The translations under genes were made by a program, and so were the position numbers. From Nageia nagi (Eukaryota > Pinophyta), in assembly GCA_050084985.1 (NCBI GenBank), contig JBITNC010000001.1, positions 108,562,001-108,626,000 on the forward strand: 64,000 nt of DNA, written 5' to 3'. Under the pieces are notes generated by a model. That model was given only the letters and a program-made list of their open reading frames with translations, had not been told where the DNA came from and searched no databases. This document shows positions 45,643-57,729 of this stretch, piece after piece. Numbering within the stretch: the stretch's first letter is position 1; every line of letters begins with the position of its first letter.

Positions 45643-46556
45643 ATACCAAACATCATGAGTAATCCCTATTATGTTTTTGAACCTACACAATCAAGAAGTA
45701 TTTTACCCATATCACATTCCACCTAATCCTTGGGAATTATCCTTCCCTTACATCTCATGTACACCATGTTTATTCCTAAGTGACCATGAAGAGAGTCAAA
45801 TGCAACCATTAGGCTTAGATGCAGATCACTTTTTTGAGTTACTTGAGGGTGTTCAACATAAAATTTTATGCATGATGGAAGTGATTAGTCTATTCTATAG
45901 GTTGATCGTGCTTATAACACTTTGAAATATTCCTTTTGGATAGACCCTTATTTTGATCATAAGCCATAATTCATAACATACCTAATGAAGAATTTCTCTA
46001 AGATCTCATTTGCCTACTTTCTAGATAATATTTCATATGGAGGATTATGATTAATTCCATGTTAGCCCATGTTTCTATAGAATCATTAAATTTTGTGAAC
46101 CATTTTCCTTACACCTCAAGATAATTTTGATGAGCTCACCATGGCCCATATAATATATGTGAATGTTTTCCCTTGGGATCTCATATTTTATGTATCTGTC
46201 ACTCATCATACCACATAATGGATTATTGACCATGTCATTCGTACTTGTTTTCATTTTCAGCCATTACCCATGATTAGCTACAAAAAACCCTCACTCGAAT
46301 GGGGATCCATTATGTATAGATAGAATACATTGATTGAAAAAAATATCAAAAAATCAAAATAAAAAATCCAAAATAATATTTATACTCAAATTATTTTTGA
46401 AGCATGTTAGCTATTGGATACATTTCCCTATGTGTTTGCTTTGTACCATTATGTTCACTTTGTTCATTTTTTCATCATTATGAAGCTATTAAATGCAAAA
46501 CATGCCATTATAATAACATACCAGATAGTAAGTAAACACCCTATACATCCATCCAT

Positions 46557-46594
<38 letters not shown>

Positions 46595-48115
46595 GTACAT
46601 ATAAGTAAAGAAATAGTTTATAGATATAATACTCATAGCCTATTTTGTCAAAACATCTTTTGTAAGGTTTCTAAAGCTTTGGATGATAAACAAACATGGC
46701 CTTATACACTATTACGATGTTTTGAACTCACACTTTTACACATTATAAATCTTGAGACATTAAAATTTTTGATGTTCTTGGAGCATAATTTCAAGTGATT
46801 ATTCATCCTATTATTTCACTTCATCCTAAACACAAGAGATAGGATAAAAAGAACAAATATGGAAAGAGAAGATGTGCAAAAAAAAGAGAAATAAATAAAC
46901 TAAATGAAAATAAAAGTAGAATTGTTGGATGATTATAGTATCCTCTATCGGGGATATGGATGCTTGATTAGCAATAGACCAAGGTTATAATAGAATCTAC
47001 GGGTTAATCTTCACTAGGGCTATGAATGCATGTCTCATAATGAGGTATATCTTAGAAAAAAGAACATGTCCACCTTTGATATGGACCTATGGATGTTTCA
47101 CATAAATGAATTAGGTTATATATTTTATGCTCTTAGAACATTAAATTAGTGAATGTTAAGAGAAGAAAATGAATATCATTGCACACACATAAGTTTATAA
47201 TAAACTTAAGTGTATCATAACTTTGTTTTATATCATCCTTAGTAGAATAAATTAAAATGAAAGATTATTTGATGAGTGAATATATTACTTATTATACTTT
47301 TTTTATTATATTATACATCCACCTAATTCCATAATATTTATATTTGATTATTATAATCTTGGTAGGTTAACTAAATTATAATGTTTATACATTTAAATAG
47401 TTATACCATCCATTCATATTTATTTATTCATGTGTATACATTCATATCATTATACATTTATACATCCATCTATGTTTTCATACCATTCATACCATTTTAC
47501 ATACATACATCATCCCATTTGTATAAATAGTTAAGAAAAATGGAAAATGGTGATGTATGATTTTGTACTATTACAAATAAAATATTATCCTACACATAGC
47601 AATTTAATATAAATATTACAACTCATTTCAGCCATTATACATACATCCATAGTGTCACAATATTGATTTATGAAATCATGCATCAGATTCTAAGCTAAAA
47701 ACATCTTACCAAAACATGAAATCAAACATTTATAAGGTAAGATGTCAACACCTAACACATGTATATAAAAAAATATATATCATCAATTTCCATACATCAT
47801 AAATGTAATATCAAAATATGCATAAAACATCATTATCATATCATCATCATCAATAAAAAATAATAAGATATGTCCATCTATGAAACTAGATCATAGCCCC
47901 ATGATAAAAAAAATAGATAAGAATAGTATTACCATAAAATCCCATCATATCAATGTATAACATAAAATAATATAACAACAACATAATATCACCTCACTAG
48001 GGCATCCTCATGAGAGCTACCCTCTCCTCTTGCCTTACCACTAGCCTCTCCTATATCTTGGCCTAGATGCATAGTCCCTACTAAACTACTAGGACTCATC
48101 TCACTTACTACTATG
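45643..48115 (+). repeat. long repeat D, right copy
   Basis: Homologous to 37345-39515 in the same orientation, starting at the base after the Tat-3 LTR. AT-rich with a TCCA/(AT)n microsatellite at 46546-46592. The short open frame 45671-45925 has no counterpart in the left copy beyond a few residues, so I do not call a gene. Weak similarity to the left side may continue to about 48320. Confidence 0.75.
46546..46592. repeat. (TCCA)n(AT)n microsatellite
   Basis: Four TCCA units followed by about 16 AT dinucleotides, inside repeat D; absent from the left copy. Confidence 0.95.
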
Positions 48116-48129
48116 CATATATTAGAAGA

Positions 48130-49965
48130 TCTAATATGACATTGAGATGATACCCTCATAGTCAGACTCCTACTATTAGATAATGTTGGTTTGGATGGAT
48201 TTACCTAAGTACTAGCCATCCCCTATGCATCACTAGTTGTAGCTATAGGCAATATGCTGATATCCACTAGAACATAATCTCTTAAAGGAAGGGGATATTG
48301 TATGCCAATATTAAGAACTGGAATGCCAATCAACTAAGTAGTCATAATGCTCATGTAAAAATCCCTCTATTGATAAATACCTCTCACAAAAGATGAGGAA
48401 TGATTATCAACATATACAAAGGTACTAAATCCTTTGACCTATTGCTAATAAAGCATTTGTACCATGGCATAAGCCTCATCTATCTATATTAGCTCAATAT
48501 CTATAGCAAGCCAAGTTAGATAAGCTAACTAGAATCACAAATCATAAATATCCCCTAATAAGCATCAATATTGGGTACTTGAGGGGGAGGTACATTCTTC
48601 TCTCTAACATCAACCACCTCCCCCTATGTAATCTCCTTTCCCTATGCAACTTCCTTGCCATATGTGACCTCCTCAAGAATGTATGTGGTAGGCTCTATAT
48701 CCACCTCCTCTATTGTTCTAGCCTTAGCATTGGGATCCTCCACTCTCTAATGTATCCTACAACCTTGTTCCTCATCATTATTCAGCTCAACTTACCATAA
48801 TGTAGTAAAAGCCTTAGTTACTTCCACATCATCAAGGGCTAAATCCTCCTCTAATGCATCCTCCTATGTAAGGTTAGGTTCAACATATACCAATGGCTAA
48901 ACCCCCTTAATAGGAAGAGTCCCCTCTCACTGATACCTCATAGGATCTAAAGGGATGTCTTGTACAAGGGAAAATTAGCATTTAACATGATCAAACTAAA
49001 AAAAATATGGAAACTCAATCTATCAACCATTAATAACCCTAGCCTATTTAATTCCTATAAGCTCCACCTCAAGCTCATTCCATGTCAAATATAAATCATA
49101 ATGCCTAAATATCACATAATTAGGCATGAGTCAAGTAATCATAGTGTAATTGTAGCAAGTTTCTCAATGCACATGATCAATGAGATAAATATAGAATTCA
49201 TACCTCCATCTCATAATACGAGCTAGATACATAGTATGTGTATCAAAGCTTGGAACTAGAAGTCCTAAAGGGCAAGCTACAACAATATGCTCATAGGCCC
49301 AAGCTTGAAGTATGATAGTCATAAACAATGAATATCTATGATCCTAAGTATAGAAAAATAGCTCCATGTACACTTATGCTAGTAGAGTGGAAGCCCATGC
49401 ATAAATAGTACCATGCTAAACCATATCTACAACAATTGGTAATAATGACCATGGAAATTTGCTATTGCTAGTATTAGGTAGGGAATAACACTAAATCATT
49501 CCCATTAAAAAGGAGAATTTTACATTCCCTTGATGATCATACCACTAGTGCTAATAATATCTAATACCCCCAAGATAATCTTAGATGCAACCACATCCAC
49601 TCTATCATCCCTATGCAAATAGGAAATGGTTTGCAAGATATCACCCCTATTGATCATATGTTGATTGCACTAACCATGAATGGGTAACTGATATAGTTAA
49701 TGAATGTCCTCTATAGTAATAGTTATATCCCCTATCAAGATATGAAAGGTAGAAGTGATTGAGTCCCATCTCTCAAGCAAAGTTTCTAAATGAGGGTGCT
49801 CCTAATGGATATGACCCATGTAGGTTCCAACCCCAAAACTCACACTTCAAAAGAAAGTGTGGTATGCAATAATAAGAAAGGGATGTCCCTCTTATAATAT
49901 GGTAGGATAATATCCTCTAGGCTCAAATATGTCTTGAACCTAAAAAGCAAATTATTTAAGCTAAG
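48130..49965 (-). pseudogene. plant mobile domain (PMD) protein relic, antisense in Tat-1
   Basis: Minus-strand PMD relic, upstream (in Tat-1 sense) of the PPT and 3' LTR. N-terminal signature at about 49800-49690: HPHLETLLERWDSITSTFHI, LIGDITITIEDIH and YQLPIHG. It continues in other frames with an AWASTLLA...VYMELF block near 49400, LQAWAYEHIVVACPLGLLVPS near 49300, and MYLARIMRWRYEFYI near 49215. The C-terminal part is acidic (EDALEED, ALDDVEVTKAF) near 48850. Stops are frequent. The same arrangement, PMD antisense to the element and near its 3' LTR, is seen in Tat-2. Product function unknown. Confidence 0.75.
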
Positions 49966-51366
49966 TATCCCAAAAAATACTTGTTAAGGTTTTGGAATGC
50001 CAATGATTGGTAATCAGGTTAAAGAATCACCAACATCTACTAGCTAAACATCAACAATTCTAAAACCCTTCAGCTCTTACTAAATACCACAACCAAAAAT
50101 TTGTAAAAATATTAAAAGTGCATAAAATTAAATAAAATATAAATAGTTAAAAATATTTAAATGTGAAAATAACTACTCCTTCGATTTTCATTTTTTAAAT
50201 TAAGCCTTTTAAAATTGACATATTAAGTAAAACTCCAAAAAAGAAGGGTTTTAAAACCCTATCTCTTCCCTAATCGGCCTCATTTGGACAACTAGCCTCC
50301 TTCTTGATGGCATCCTAGCCCTTAGAGTATAACAAAGTGAAAAATAGATAGGTCAACCATGAAAAGGGGAGAAAAAGAGTGACAAATGTCTAATAGATGT
50401 ACAAATAAATTCAAAAATGACCTGTCACTTAATCTTTTTTATTCTGATCGCAACCAAGAATGTTGATAATTTTAAGTTATAATTTGACAATTTACTTGGA
50501 ATGATGGAGATCCAAACTAGTCATCAACAACTTCTAACATGATGAAAATACTAAAAAATATAAAATATAAAATATTTATGATTACTAAGACATTTAAACC
50601 CTCTTTCTAGTTCACAATCAAGATGAAAATAACCAAACAAAAATAAATAATAAGAAATACAAATACCTAAACTCTCCTTCTACTTTAATTTTGGTTTAGA
50701 TGATAAAAAATACTCAAACTCTTCTAGCATAAGAATCTGGATGAGAAATGTGTACTTGGGGTCCCTTGAAAGGTAATATCAAACAAACTATCATTAATGC
50801 CTAAAAAAAATATTTACAAAAAACCCTAAAAACTTAAAAAAGACAAACGGAATAAGTTTTTCACTTATTAACTTGATCAAAACAAACTATTTTTAAAAAT
50901 GTTCCTTCTTTTGAAAGATAAAAGAAGGATGGGTTTGGATATGATTTAAAACCTTGGATGAACTTTTACACAAGATCATCATGTAACTTAACTGCTAGGA
51001 CCAAAAGTAGAATAATCAAAATATTGTATTTGCAAGGCAACTTTTTTATCACATGCTAGCTCCAACATACATTCAATGGCATAGACATTTGTCATGTACT
51101 TGCCACAAATAGCAAATAATATAGTGATATTAATCAGTTTCACTTTGATAATACAACCACACTACTTTCAAAATTTATTAAACATAAAATATTAAAAAAT
51201 GAATCTAATCATAATTCAATCAATCAAATTTGGCTTATTAAAAGGGAATAAGTTAATCCAAAAGATTGACTAAAAATAAAAAATATAAGTTAAAAACTTG
51301 AGTGCACCCCCCTTCTAAAAGGTAAGCTTTTGAATTATCCTCTACTTACAAACTAGCATATAATTC
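49966..51366. other. Tat-1 3' untranslated region
   Basis: AT-rich sequence between the PMD relic and the PPT. I see no coding similarity, RNA gene or clear repeat; the PMD ORF's own promoter would have to lie here. Confidence 0.5.
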
Positions 51367-51380
51367 AAAAAGGGGTAGAA
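51367..51380 (+). promoter_or_regulatory. Tat-1 polypurine tract
   Basis: AAAAAGGGGTAGAA directly abutting the 3' LTR start; similar in form to the Tat-2 PPT. Confidence 0.82.
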
Positions 51381-52220
51381 TATAGACACCCAAAAATGAC
51401 CCTTCTTTTGATAAGAGAAGGAGGAATTAAAAAATTAAAGTAAAATAAAAAAAATATTACTATATTCTACCAATTGCTAGCATCCAACACCTAAACATCA
51501 GAGACTCATCCAATCACTAGCATCTGGTACTTGGATGTTGATAACTTTAAAGTTGGTAAAATCAAAATAAAAATGGAAACATTTGAAGCATCTTTGAAAA
51601 ATGAATAGGATAACAGATGAATCACCATCCATCCCAAGCATACCTACTTTGGATCACAACCATGAAAAAGCTATATAGGCTTTTTTATCTAGATTTTTAT
51701 CTCCAAAATTGGAAACTTTGCTTGTTTTTGAAAATAAAGCTTTCAACCATGAAGCAAAAGGACCCACTTTGATTGCAAAGTTACTATGTAAAAACACATC
51801 TAGGTTTTACTAAATTAGATGCATTATTGTTTTACATTTTATATGCTTATTTATGCTCTTTTATACTAATTTTATGGTATGAACAAGTATGTTTGATGAG
51901 GCTTTTATTCCCATATGTGTAGGATCAATAGGTGGGAAGTAGCTGATCTTATCAAAGAGAGTCTTGAAGAGTTTAAGAGAACAAAGAGAGAAAAACTTAT
52001 TCCAATATGTATCTCATAATCTTTGAAGCTTGCAGATACTAAAATCAGGCCTTTGAAGACCTTTATCATTCTTTTGTAAAAAGCCCTTTTACAAGGTAAC
52101 AAATTGAAATAGATTCATCATTTGTAATCATTTTGAGGTATGATCAAGAGAAATAAAGAAATTTAATAGTTGTAACATGTATTATATTATTTTCTAATAG
52201 GGTTACTTTTGGATACAACA
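51381..52220 (+). repeat. Tat-1 3' LTR
   Basis: Starts TATAGACACCC (TG decayed to TA) and ends GGATACAACA, next to CATGG. Homologous to 17860-18596 with about 100 extra bases near 52097-52195. Confidence 0.88.
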
Positions 52221-52225
52221 CATGG

Positions 52226-53427
52226 AACAAAATATATCAAGAAATAAATAAAGGAGGACTAGACATGAGGACAATGAAGCACTTTAATCAAGCATTAAGA
52301 GGAAAGATGTCCTCAAAACTAGCAAAGAAAGAGGAAAGAAAGTGGATTATAATATGTAAGGCTAACTATCTAAAAATCATAAATTCAATCCTAATGGTGG
52401 AAAACCCATCCAATAGATCCCTATTTTGGAATGGAGTAGTAGATATTAGATATATACTAATAAAAATACAAGTTGGTCAATAGGCACAAGAGACTCAACT
52501 TTTCTTGAGGAAGATGCATGGATAAGAGAGATACTTCTAATAAGCTACAAGAAGCTAAGTAAAGGGGGAAAATGGGTAATTAAGGAGCAAGAAGATAGTG
52601 TTAGGGATTACTTAAATAGTTAGGAAGGAAGATAGTGTATTAAAGAGCCACCATACAATAATGAAACACATTTTAGAAGAATCATTAGTGATATAGAATA
52701 AGGAGCAAGAAAGACCAACTAAGAAAAGGATACTCCTGAGTGGAAAATTTCCAAATTAGATGAATATATAGTTAGATGGATGAATAAGGATAAATGTGAA
52801 TAAAATAAAGAAATGTGGAACAAGATTTGGCTAAAGGAACTGGCACCTAAAATTGCCTTGTTTATATGGTTGGTTGCATACAATAAACTAACAATAGTAA
52901 ATAATCTTCAAAGGAAAGGAATACAAATCCCAAATAGATGTAATTTATGTTATAAAGAAGAGGAATAAGAATATCACATTTTCATTCATTATAACTTCAT
53001 ATCAAAGATATTAAGTAGATTAAGGAAGGAGCTTAATGTTTAGGGAGCCTTTACAAAAACTTGGAAATAATTAATCTTGCAATGGACCATAAGTAAATTT
53101 GGTAAAGAAAGAAAAGGAATGTGGAATTTCATTCTGGTACATAATCTCTAGAAAATATTTAAAGAGAGGAGTTAAATACTCTTTAATAATAGAAATAAAG
53201 GGGTTGGCTACATCTATAAATTAATCATCATAAGGGCTACAAAGAACATATAAACTTGCATCAAGAAGATTACATACATGAACACTTTCAAAGTAATAAA
53301 TGATAAAAGAAATAGAGAGAATATATCTCAAAATGGAGGATAATTAAAAGAATAAATCAAAATTTAAATATAGGAAAGGATATCATATGAATTGCAACAA
53401 ACCAAAAGTAACTAATTCAAATGAATA
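52226..53427 (+). pseudogene. L1-type LINE ORF2, C-terminal part with zf-RVT domain
   Basis: Continues the LINE frame interrupted at 17859. First TWNKIYQEINKGGLDMRTMK and FNQALRGKMSSKLA (52221-52320), the conserved segment after the RT in plant L1 elements. Then the zf-RVT domain at about 52815-53000: KIWLKELAPKIALFIWL, LTIVNNLQRKGIQIPNRCNL, CYKEEE then EYHIFIH, with the Cys pair and His visible. A basic region follows to about 53340. A few in-frame stops at Gln or Trp positions. The copia element at 53433 interrupts it again. I could not convincingly find the LINE RNase H or poly(A) end beyond 60320. Confidence 0.85.
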
Positions 53428-53432
53428 ACCTA

Positions 53433-53795
53433 TGTTAGAATTTGTAATGTAAAATTATGTAATATTTCTCTTTAATGTAAATTCACTTAATGTTTAAAGT
53501 ATGTTTAGATACCTTAAAGTATTAAGAGAATAAATATATAAAGAGGAATAAATATAGAAACATATTTAACCTTACCCTTGAGTTAAAGGGAGGTTAAGAA
53601 CCTCTCTATTTATAAGAAGAAACCCACCCTTTAACCTCCTTTTAACCTAAAGAAAAGGTTAAAGATGTTTTTATATTTATTCTTATTTCTATATTTATTC
53701 TCTTAATACTTTAAGGTATCTAAATATACTTTAAGCATTAAGTGAATTTACATTAAAGAGAAATATTAAACAATATTACATTACAAATTCTAACA
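53433..53795. repeat. near-palindromic left LTR of copia-2
   Basis: The left half (53433 to about 53600) and the reverse complement of the right half (about 53625-53795) both read TGTTAGAATTTGTAATGTAA, TTTCTCTTTAATGTAAATTC, GATACCTTAAAGTATTAAG and AATAAATATAGAAA-type sequence. Arms are about 170 bp; the centre holds a minus-strand TATAAATA (53607-53614). Confidence 0.85.
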
Positions 53796-53806
53796 CTCCC
53801 CTTTAA
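53796..53806 (-). promoter_or_regulatory. copia-2 polypurine tract
   Basis: Minus strand TTAAAGGGGAG followed at once by TGTTAG, preceded by CCAATATTACA as in copia-1. Confidence 0.85.
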
Positions 53807-54869
53807 TGTAATATTGGGATAGAGCATAGAGATAAAAAAAAAAGAAAATAAGACAGAGTTCTCCTCCAAAAAGATAAAAATAGAGATGAGAAATTTTACA
53901 TCTTTTAGAAATAATAAATATCTTAGTTTGAGACTCACTACAATACTATTTGATAAAATGGTTTACAATACAATCATTAACCACAAATGGTTTCACTATA
54001 AGTATAGTCAATCAACACTGAGTTGACATGTGAGGCTTCATGAGCCTATCCATCTGAAATAAGTAACCTACATTCTTAAGATGAAACTTGCAACCTACAA
54101 GTAATTCATAAATAATATTAGTTATATACATCATATAGACATTCATATCAATCACAAGATAAATAAACTAAATAATGCCATCTATAAACTGATCAATGAT
54201 GCATTATAAGTCATCATAAAGATGCCAAGCCAATACTTATAGTCATCTTCTATATATTAGAAAATATGTGTTGATCAATAACAAAAAGAGCATATGAATA
54301 TATAAATCACTCACATATAGATAACCAAACAATGCCAATAAATACATATTGATTCCTCACATAGTGATAATAGAAACCAAAATAAGATGAGTTCCTCACA
54401 CAGAGGGAATTAACCACAAAGGTGTACATTTAACATCAACACTATACAAACAAAAATCCTTTTAGGGATGAATTTTTCATCATAAAAATGAATTAAAAAT
54501 AGGAATTCAACCTTCACTCTCCCTTGAGGACAACTTCACTAACCATAAAAAAATTTCAAAGTGTACACAACAAAGTTTTTAAATTAGCTAGTGAATAAAT
54601 TAGATGAGGCAAAGTTAGATGAATAAAGATGCAGTTGTTGCATCAAGAACTTTCTCCCTAATATAATGTGCTTGGATATGAGGTGCATTATAATTCATCA
54701 CTAAGATGTCAAGCCATTACTTATAGTGACCTAATTAGAAATGTATAATCAAAGTATATAAACAAAATAAAGATCTCAACAAATTTATTAAGAATGAAGT
54801 AGTTATAATAGATTCACCAAGAATTCAACCTATACTCCATTTTTGAAGGCAACTTCACCAATCCAATAA

Positions 54870-56300
54870 AATCACTAAGCTTATAGAATTGGTATTCAGG
54901 AAGGGACTTGGTGAAAAAATTAGTAGAGTTTAGGATTGATGGATAATACTACAAGTGTAGAAGACCATCCAAAACTTTCTCTTTGATGAAGTGGGCTTGG
55001 ATTTCTACATGCTTTATTCTCTAATGTAAAATAGGATTATTTGCCAAAAAAATAGCTAAATAATTATTTGAATAAATTTAATATAGATGAAATTCCTCAT
55101 ACCCAACCTCTTTTAGAATATGCCTCAACCAAATGACTTCTTGGGTTGGAACTAACATTGCATGATATTCAACCTTTATGGTGGAGAGAACAGTAGTAGA
55201 TTGCTTCCTAAAAGCCTAATATATAGAACCTAAAATAATTCTAAACACATAAGAAGAGGTTGATTTTCTACCATCTCTATCTCCCCCATAGTTATAATCT
55301 AAGAATCTTGAAAGAAAAAATAAGGGCAACTTGTTAGACTTTAGATCAAGATCCTTAGTGCTTGCAATATACCTCAAAAATTACTTAATTACATTGAGGT
55401 GCTTAACATATGGTTATTACATAAAGTGAGCCATAAAGAAAATATTTGGCTTAAATATAGTCAAATAAATAATATTAATAATTATTTTACTATAAGTTAT
55501 AGAATCTACCAATTAAGAGTTGAAAGTAAGATACAAAGTGATTCCAGGAGAGACTAGGATTGCAGCATATTTGCACTCCTCCATTCCAAACTTTTGCAAG
55601 ATATATAAGATATAATTATATTGACTAATATAAGTATAATACTTGTATTGATACACTTACATACCAAGGTAATATTGCAATATACCATGATCTATCATTT
55701 CAAAAGTTACCTTAAGTTTTGATATGTATCTTGTATGAGGATTGTACTATTCCCTGCAATCAGTAGATCATCCACATAGAAAAGAATAAATATCAAGTCT
55801 TGTCCTCAATTGAGCACATAAAAATCTATATCAAAAAAGCATTTAGAAAATCTAATATTCTCAAATAATCCTAAAATCATTTTGTACCAAGACCAAGGTA
55901 CTTGCTTAAATCCATACAAAGATTACTTTAGCTTATAAACAAAATATTCTTTTCCTTCTACAATAAACCCTTTTGGTTGGTTCATGTACATTTCCATATC
56001 TATGTCACCATTGAGAAAATCAATCTTAACATCAAGTTAAAAAAATTTCCATCCCTTATCTTCTATAAGATTAAGGATCACCTAACAATAGACATCATTT
56101 CCATTAGAGAAAAAGTTTTCTCATAATCAACTTCATATTTTTGAACAAAACCCTTAGTTACTAACATTGTTTTGTATGTCTCAATTTCTTTAACTAAATA
56201 ATACTTGAACTTGTAAACCCATTTATTACCAATCACATTGTGTTCATTAGGATAAGGAACCAAATCCTATGTTTGATACTTCATTAGAGTCTCTTACTCC
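54870..56300 (-). pseudogene. copia-2 reverse transcriptase and RNase H
   Basis: RT from right to left: PYPNEHNVIGNKWVYKFKY (56263 down), MLVTKGFVQKYEVDYEKTFS, an FNL/LDV-type catalytic region near 56010 in another frame, TNQKGLL near 55965, and an FFSMWMIY-shifted YVDD region near 55780. RNase H remnants run from about 55330 (counterpart of DYGGDRDD in copia-1) to about 54870 (counterpart of its DLFIKPLSKA end). Stops and frameshifts are more frequent than in copia-1. Called mainly by collinearity with copia-1. Confidence 0.78.
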
Positions 56301-56559
56301 ACATTCATTGTATTCATCCAACACTCCTTTGAAGGATAAGGGCTCATTCTTACTATCAATTTTGGAAAAAAAGAATTTATTCATGGTAATATTTCTTATT
56401 AATATTTATGTTGGAGAGATTTTTTTATTAAGTAACAAATCCATAATAACATCCATCTAATTAAGTGAGATAGAAGAATCATCAACCTCATCTAGGTTTC
56501 TCATAAGAAGTAGATTATTTAGGAAGCTCATTAAAAATTACATCCCTTGACAAAAATAC

Positions 56560-57720
56560 TTCTTTGGAGGAAGGTTGGTGTATCTTGGAGACTCTATGCT
56601 AATTTTTGTAGCCCACAAAGATACACTTTTTGGATCTCTTATCCATTTTCTTCCTTTTCATAGGAATAACAAAAGCATAAGCATCACAACCGATGACCCT
56701 AAAGTGAGAGATGTTAGGTTTCTTTCTTGTCCATGTATCATATGGATTTTTGGCTTCAATTTCTTTCATATGATACTTATTTATGATATATATTATATTA
56801 TTTATAGCTTCACCCCATAAGAAGCTAAGAATATCTCTCAACATACATCTTGCCATTTCTTGAATGGTTCTATTCTTTCATTCAACTACACTATTCTACT
56901 GAGGAGTGTAAGGAATCATAAACTATCTCTTGATTCCAAACTTGGTACAAAAATAATTAAATTCATTGCTATTATACTCACCCCTATTATTAGATCTTAA
57001 TATCTTGATTTTGAATCTAGACTAAGTTTCTATCAAGGCTTTGAAATCTTTGAATCTATAAAAAAGGTTTGATCCTTATGCTCTAGAAGATAACCAAATG
57101 TCATCCTTTTGAAATCATCAATAAATATCAATACATAAGATGCTCCCCCAAGCAAATTAGTTAGAAATGGACTCATCATATTTAAATACATAAGCTAAAG
57201 AGGTTGAGTTTCTCTAGTTACTTTATGTTTTAGAAATTTTTTCTAATTAATTTTACCTAGAATGCACTTATCACAAAGACCAATTATAGGTGATATTGTA
57301 GGCAAACCTTCTACAAGATCATGATATTTTATAACTTGAATATTCTTATAGTTTAGGTAGCCTAATCTATGGTGCCAAAGATTACCTCTAGAGCAAACAT
57401 TAGTTGCAATACACATGTTTGTTGGAGATTGATCTATAATGTAAAGATCATCTTTCATTGATCTTTTTACCAAAGTGGTAAGACCCTTTTTCATGCAACA
57501 AGAGTGTGAGTTAAAATCCAAAGAGTAACCTTTTATTGCAACCTAAATTATGGAAAGGAGATTCATAGTGAGTTTTGGCACATAAAGCACATTCTCAAAA
57601 AATTTTCCTTGTAACCACACACTCTCAACACCTTGAAATTCAAGGACTAAATTATCACCTATTATAACTGCACCATTTCTATATTTATGAAATTTTTTAA
57701 ATTATCTTTTTCAAAACACA
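56560..57720 (-). pseudogene. copia-2 protease and integrase
   Basis: GAG-pre-integrase segment open at 57521-57243: SMKDDLYIIDQSPTNMCIAT, LWHHRLGYLNYKNIQVIK and LCDKCILGK with the Cys-x2-Cys pair intact. The core follows with a readable IFIDDFKRMTFGYLL near 57135 and, after frameshifts, the tail PYDTWTRKKPNISHFRVIGC and KKMDKRSKKCIFVGYKN (56856-56599). The protease site is degenerate (NSRCINHMCFEKDNLKNF near 57730). The catalytic Glu region is shifted and cannot be scored. Confidence 0.8.
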
Positions 57721-57729
57721 TATGGTTAA

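Larger units (their letters stand above)
17860..52220 (+). mobile_element. composite Tat-type Ty3/gypsy element (Tat-1), 34.4 kb with nested insertions, CATGG target duplication
   Basis: The LTRs at 17860-18596 and 51381-52220 are homologous, same orientation, and flanked by CATGG at 17855-17859 and 52221-52225. Removing the interval rejoins a LINE frame (...LLIAW to TWNKIYQEINKGG). The element's own gag-pol runs on the plus strand from about 20.4 to 27.9 kb with two RNase H domains, typical of the Tat lineage. A PPT (51367-51380) abuts the 3' LTR. An antisense PMD ORF lies at about 48.1-50.0 kb. Nested inside are a gag-only relative (28345-36011), a young minus-strand Tat element (39516-45642) and a ~2.2-kb repeat on each side of the latter. 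All plus-strand domains are broken. Confidence 0.85.

Noticed and set aside
45671-45925. Open plus-strand frame of 84 codons beginning in repeat D
   Set aside because: The homologous region of the left D copy does not keep the frame; no domain seen.
37345-48115. Repeat D copies as the LTRs of Tat-3
   Set aside because: The PBS lies next to the 44771-45642 LTR, which matches the Tat-2 LTRs; no PBS or PPT abuts D.
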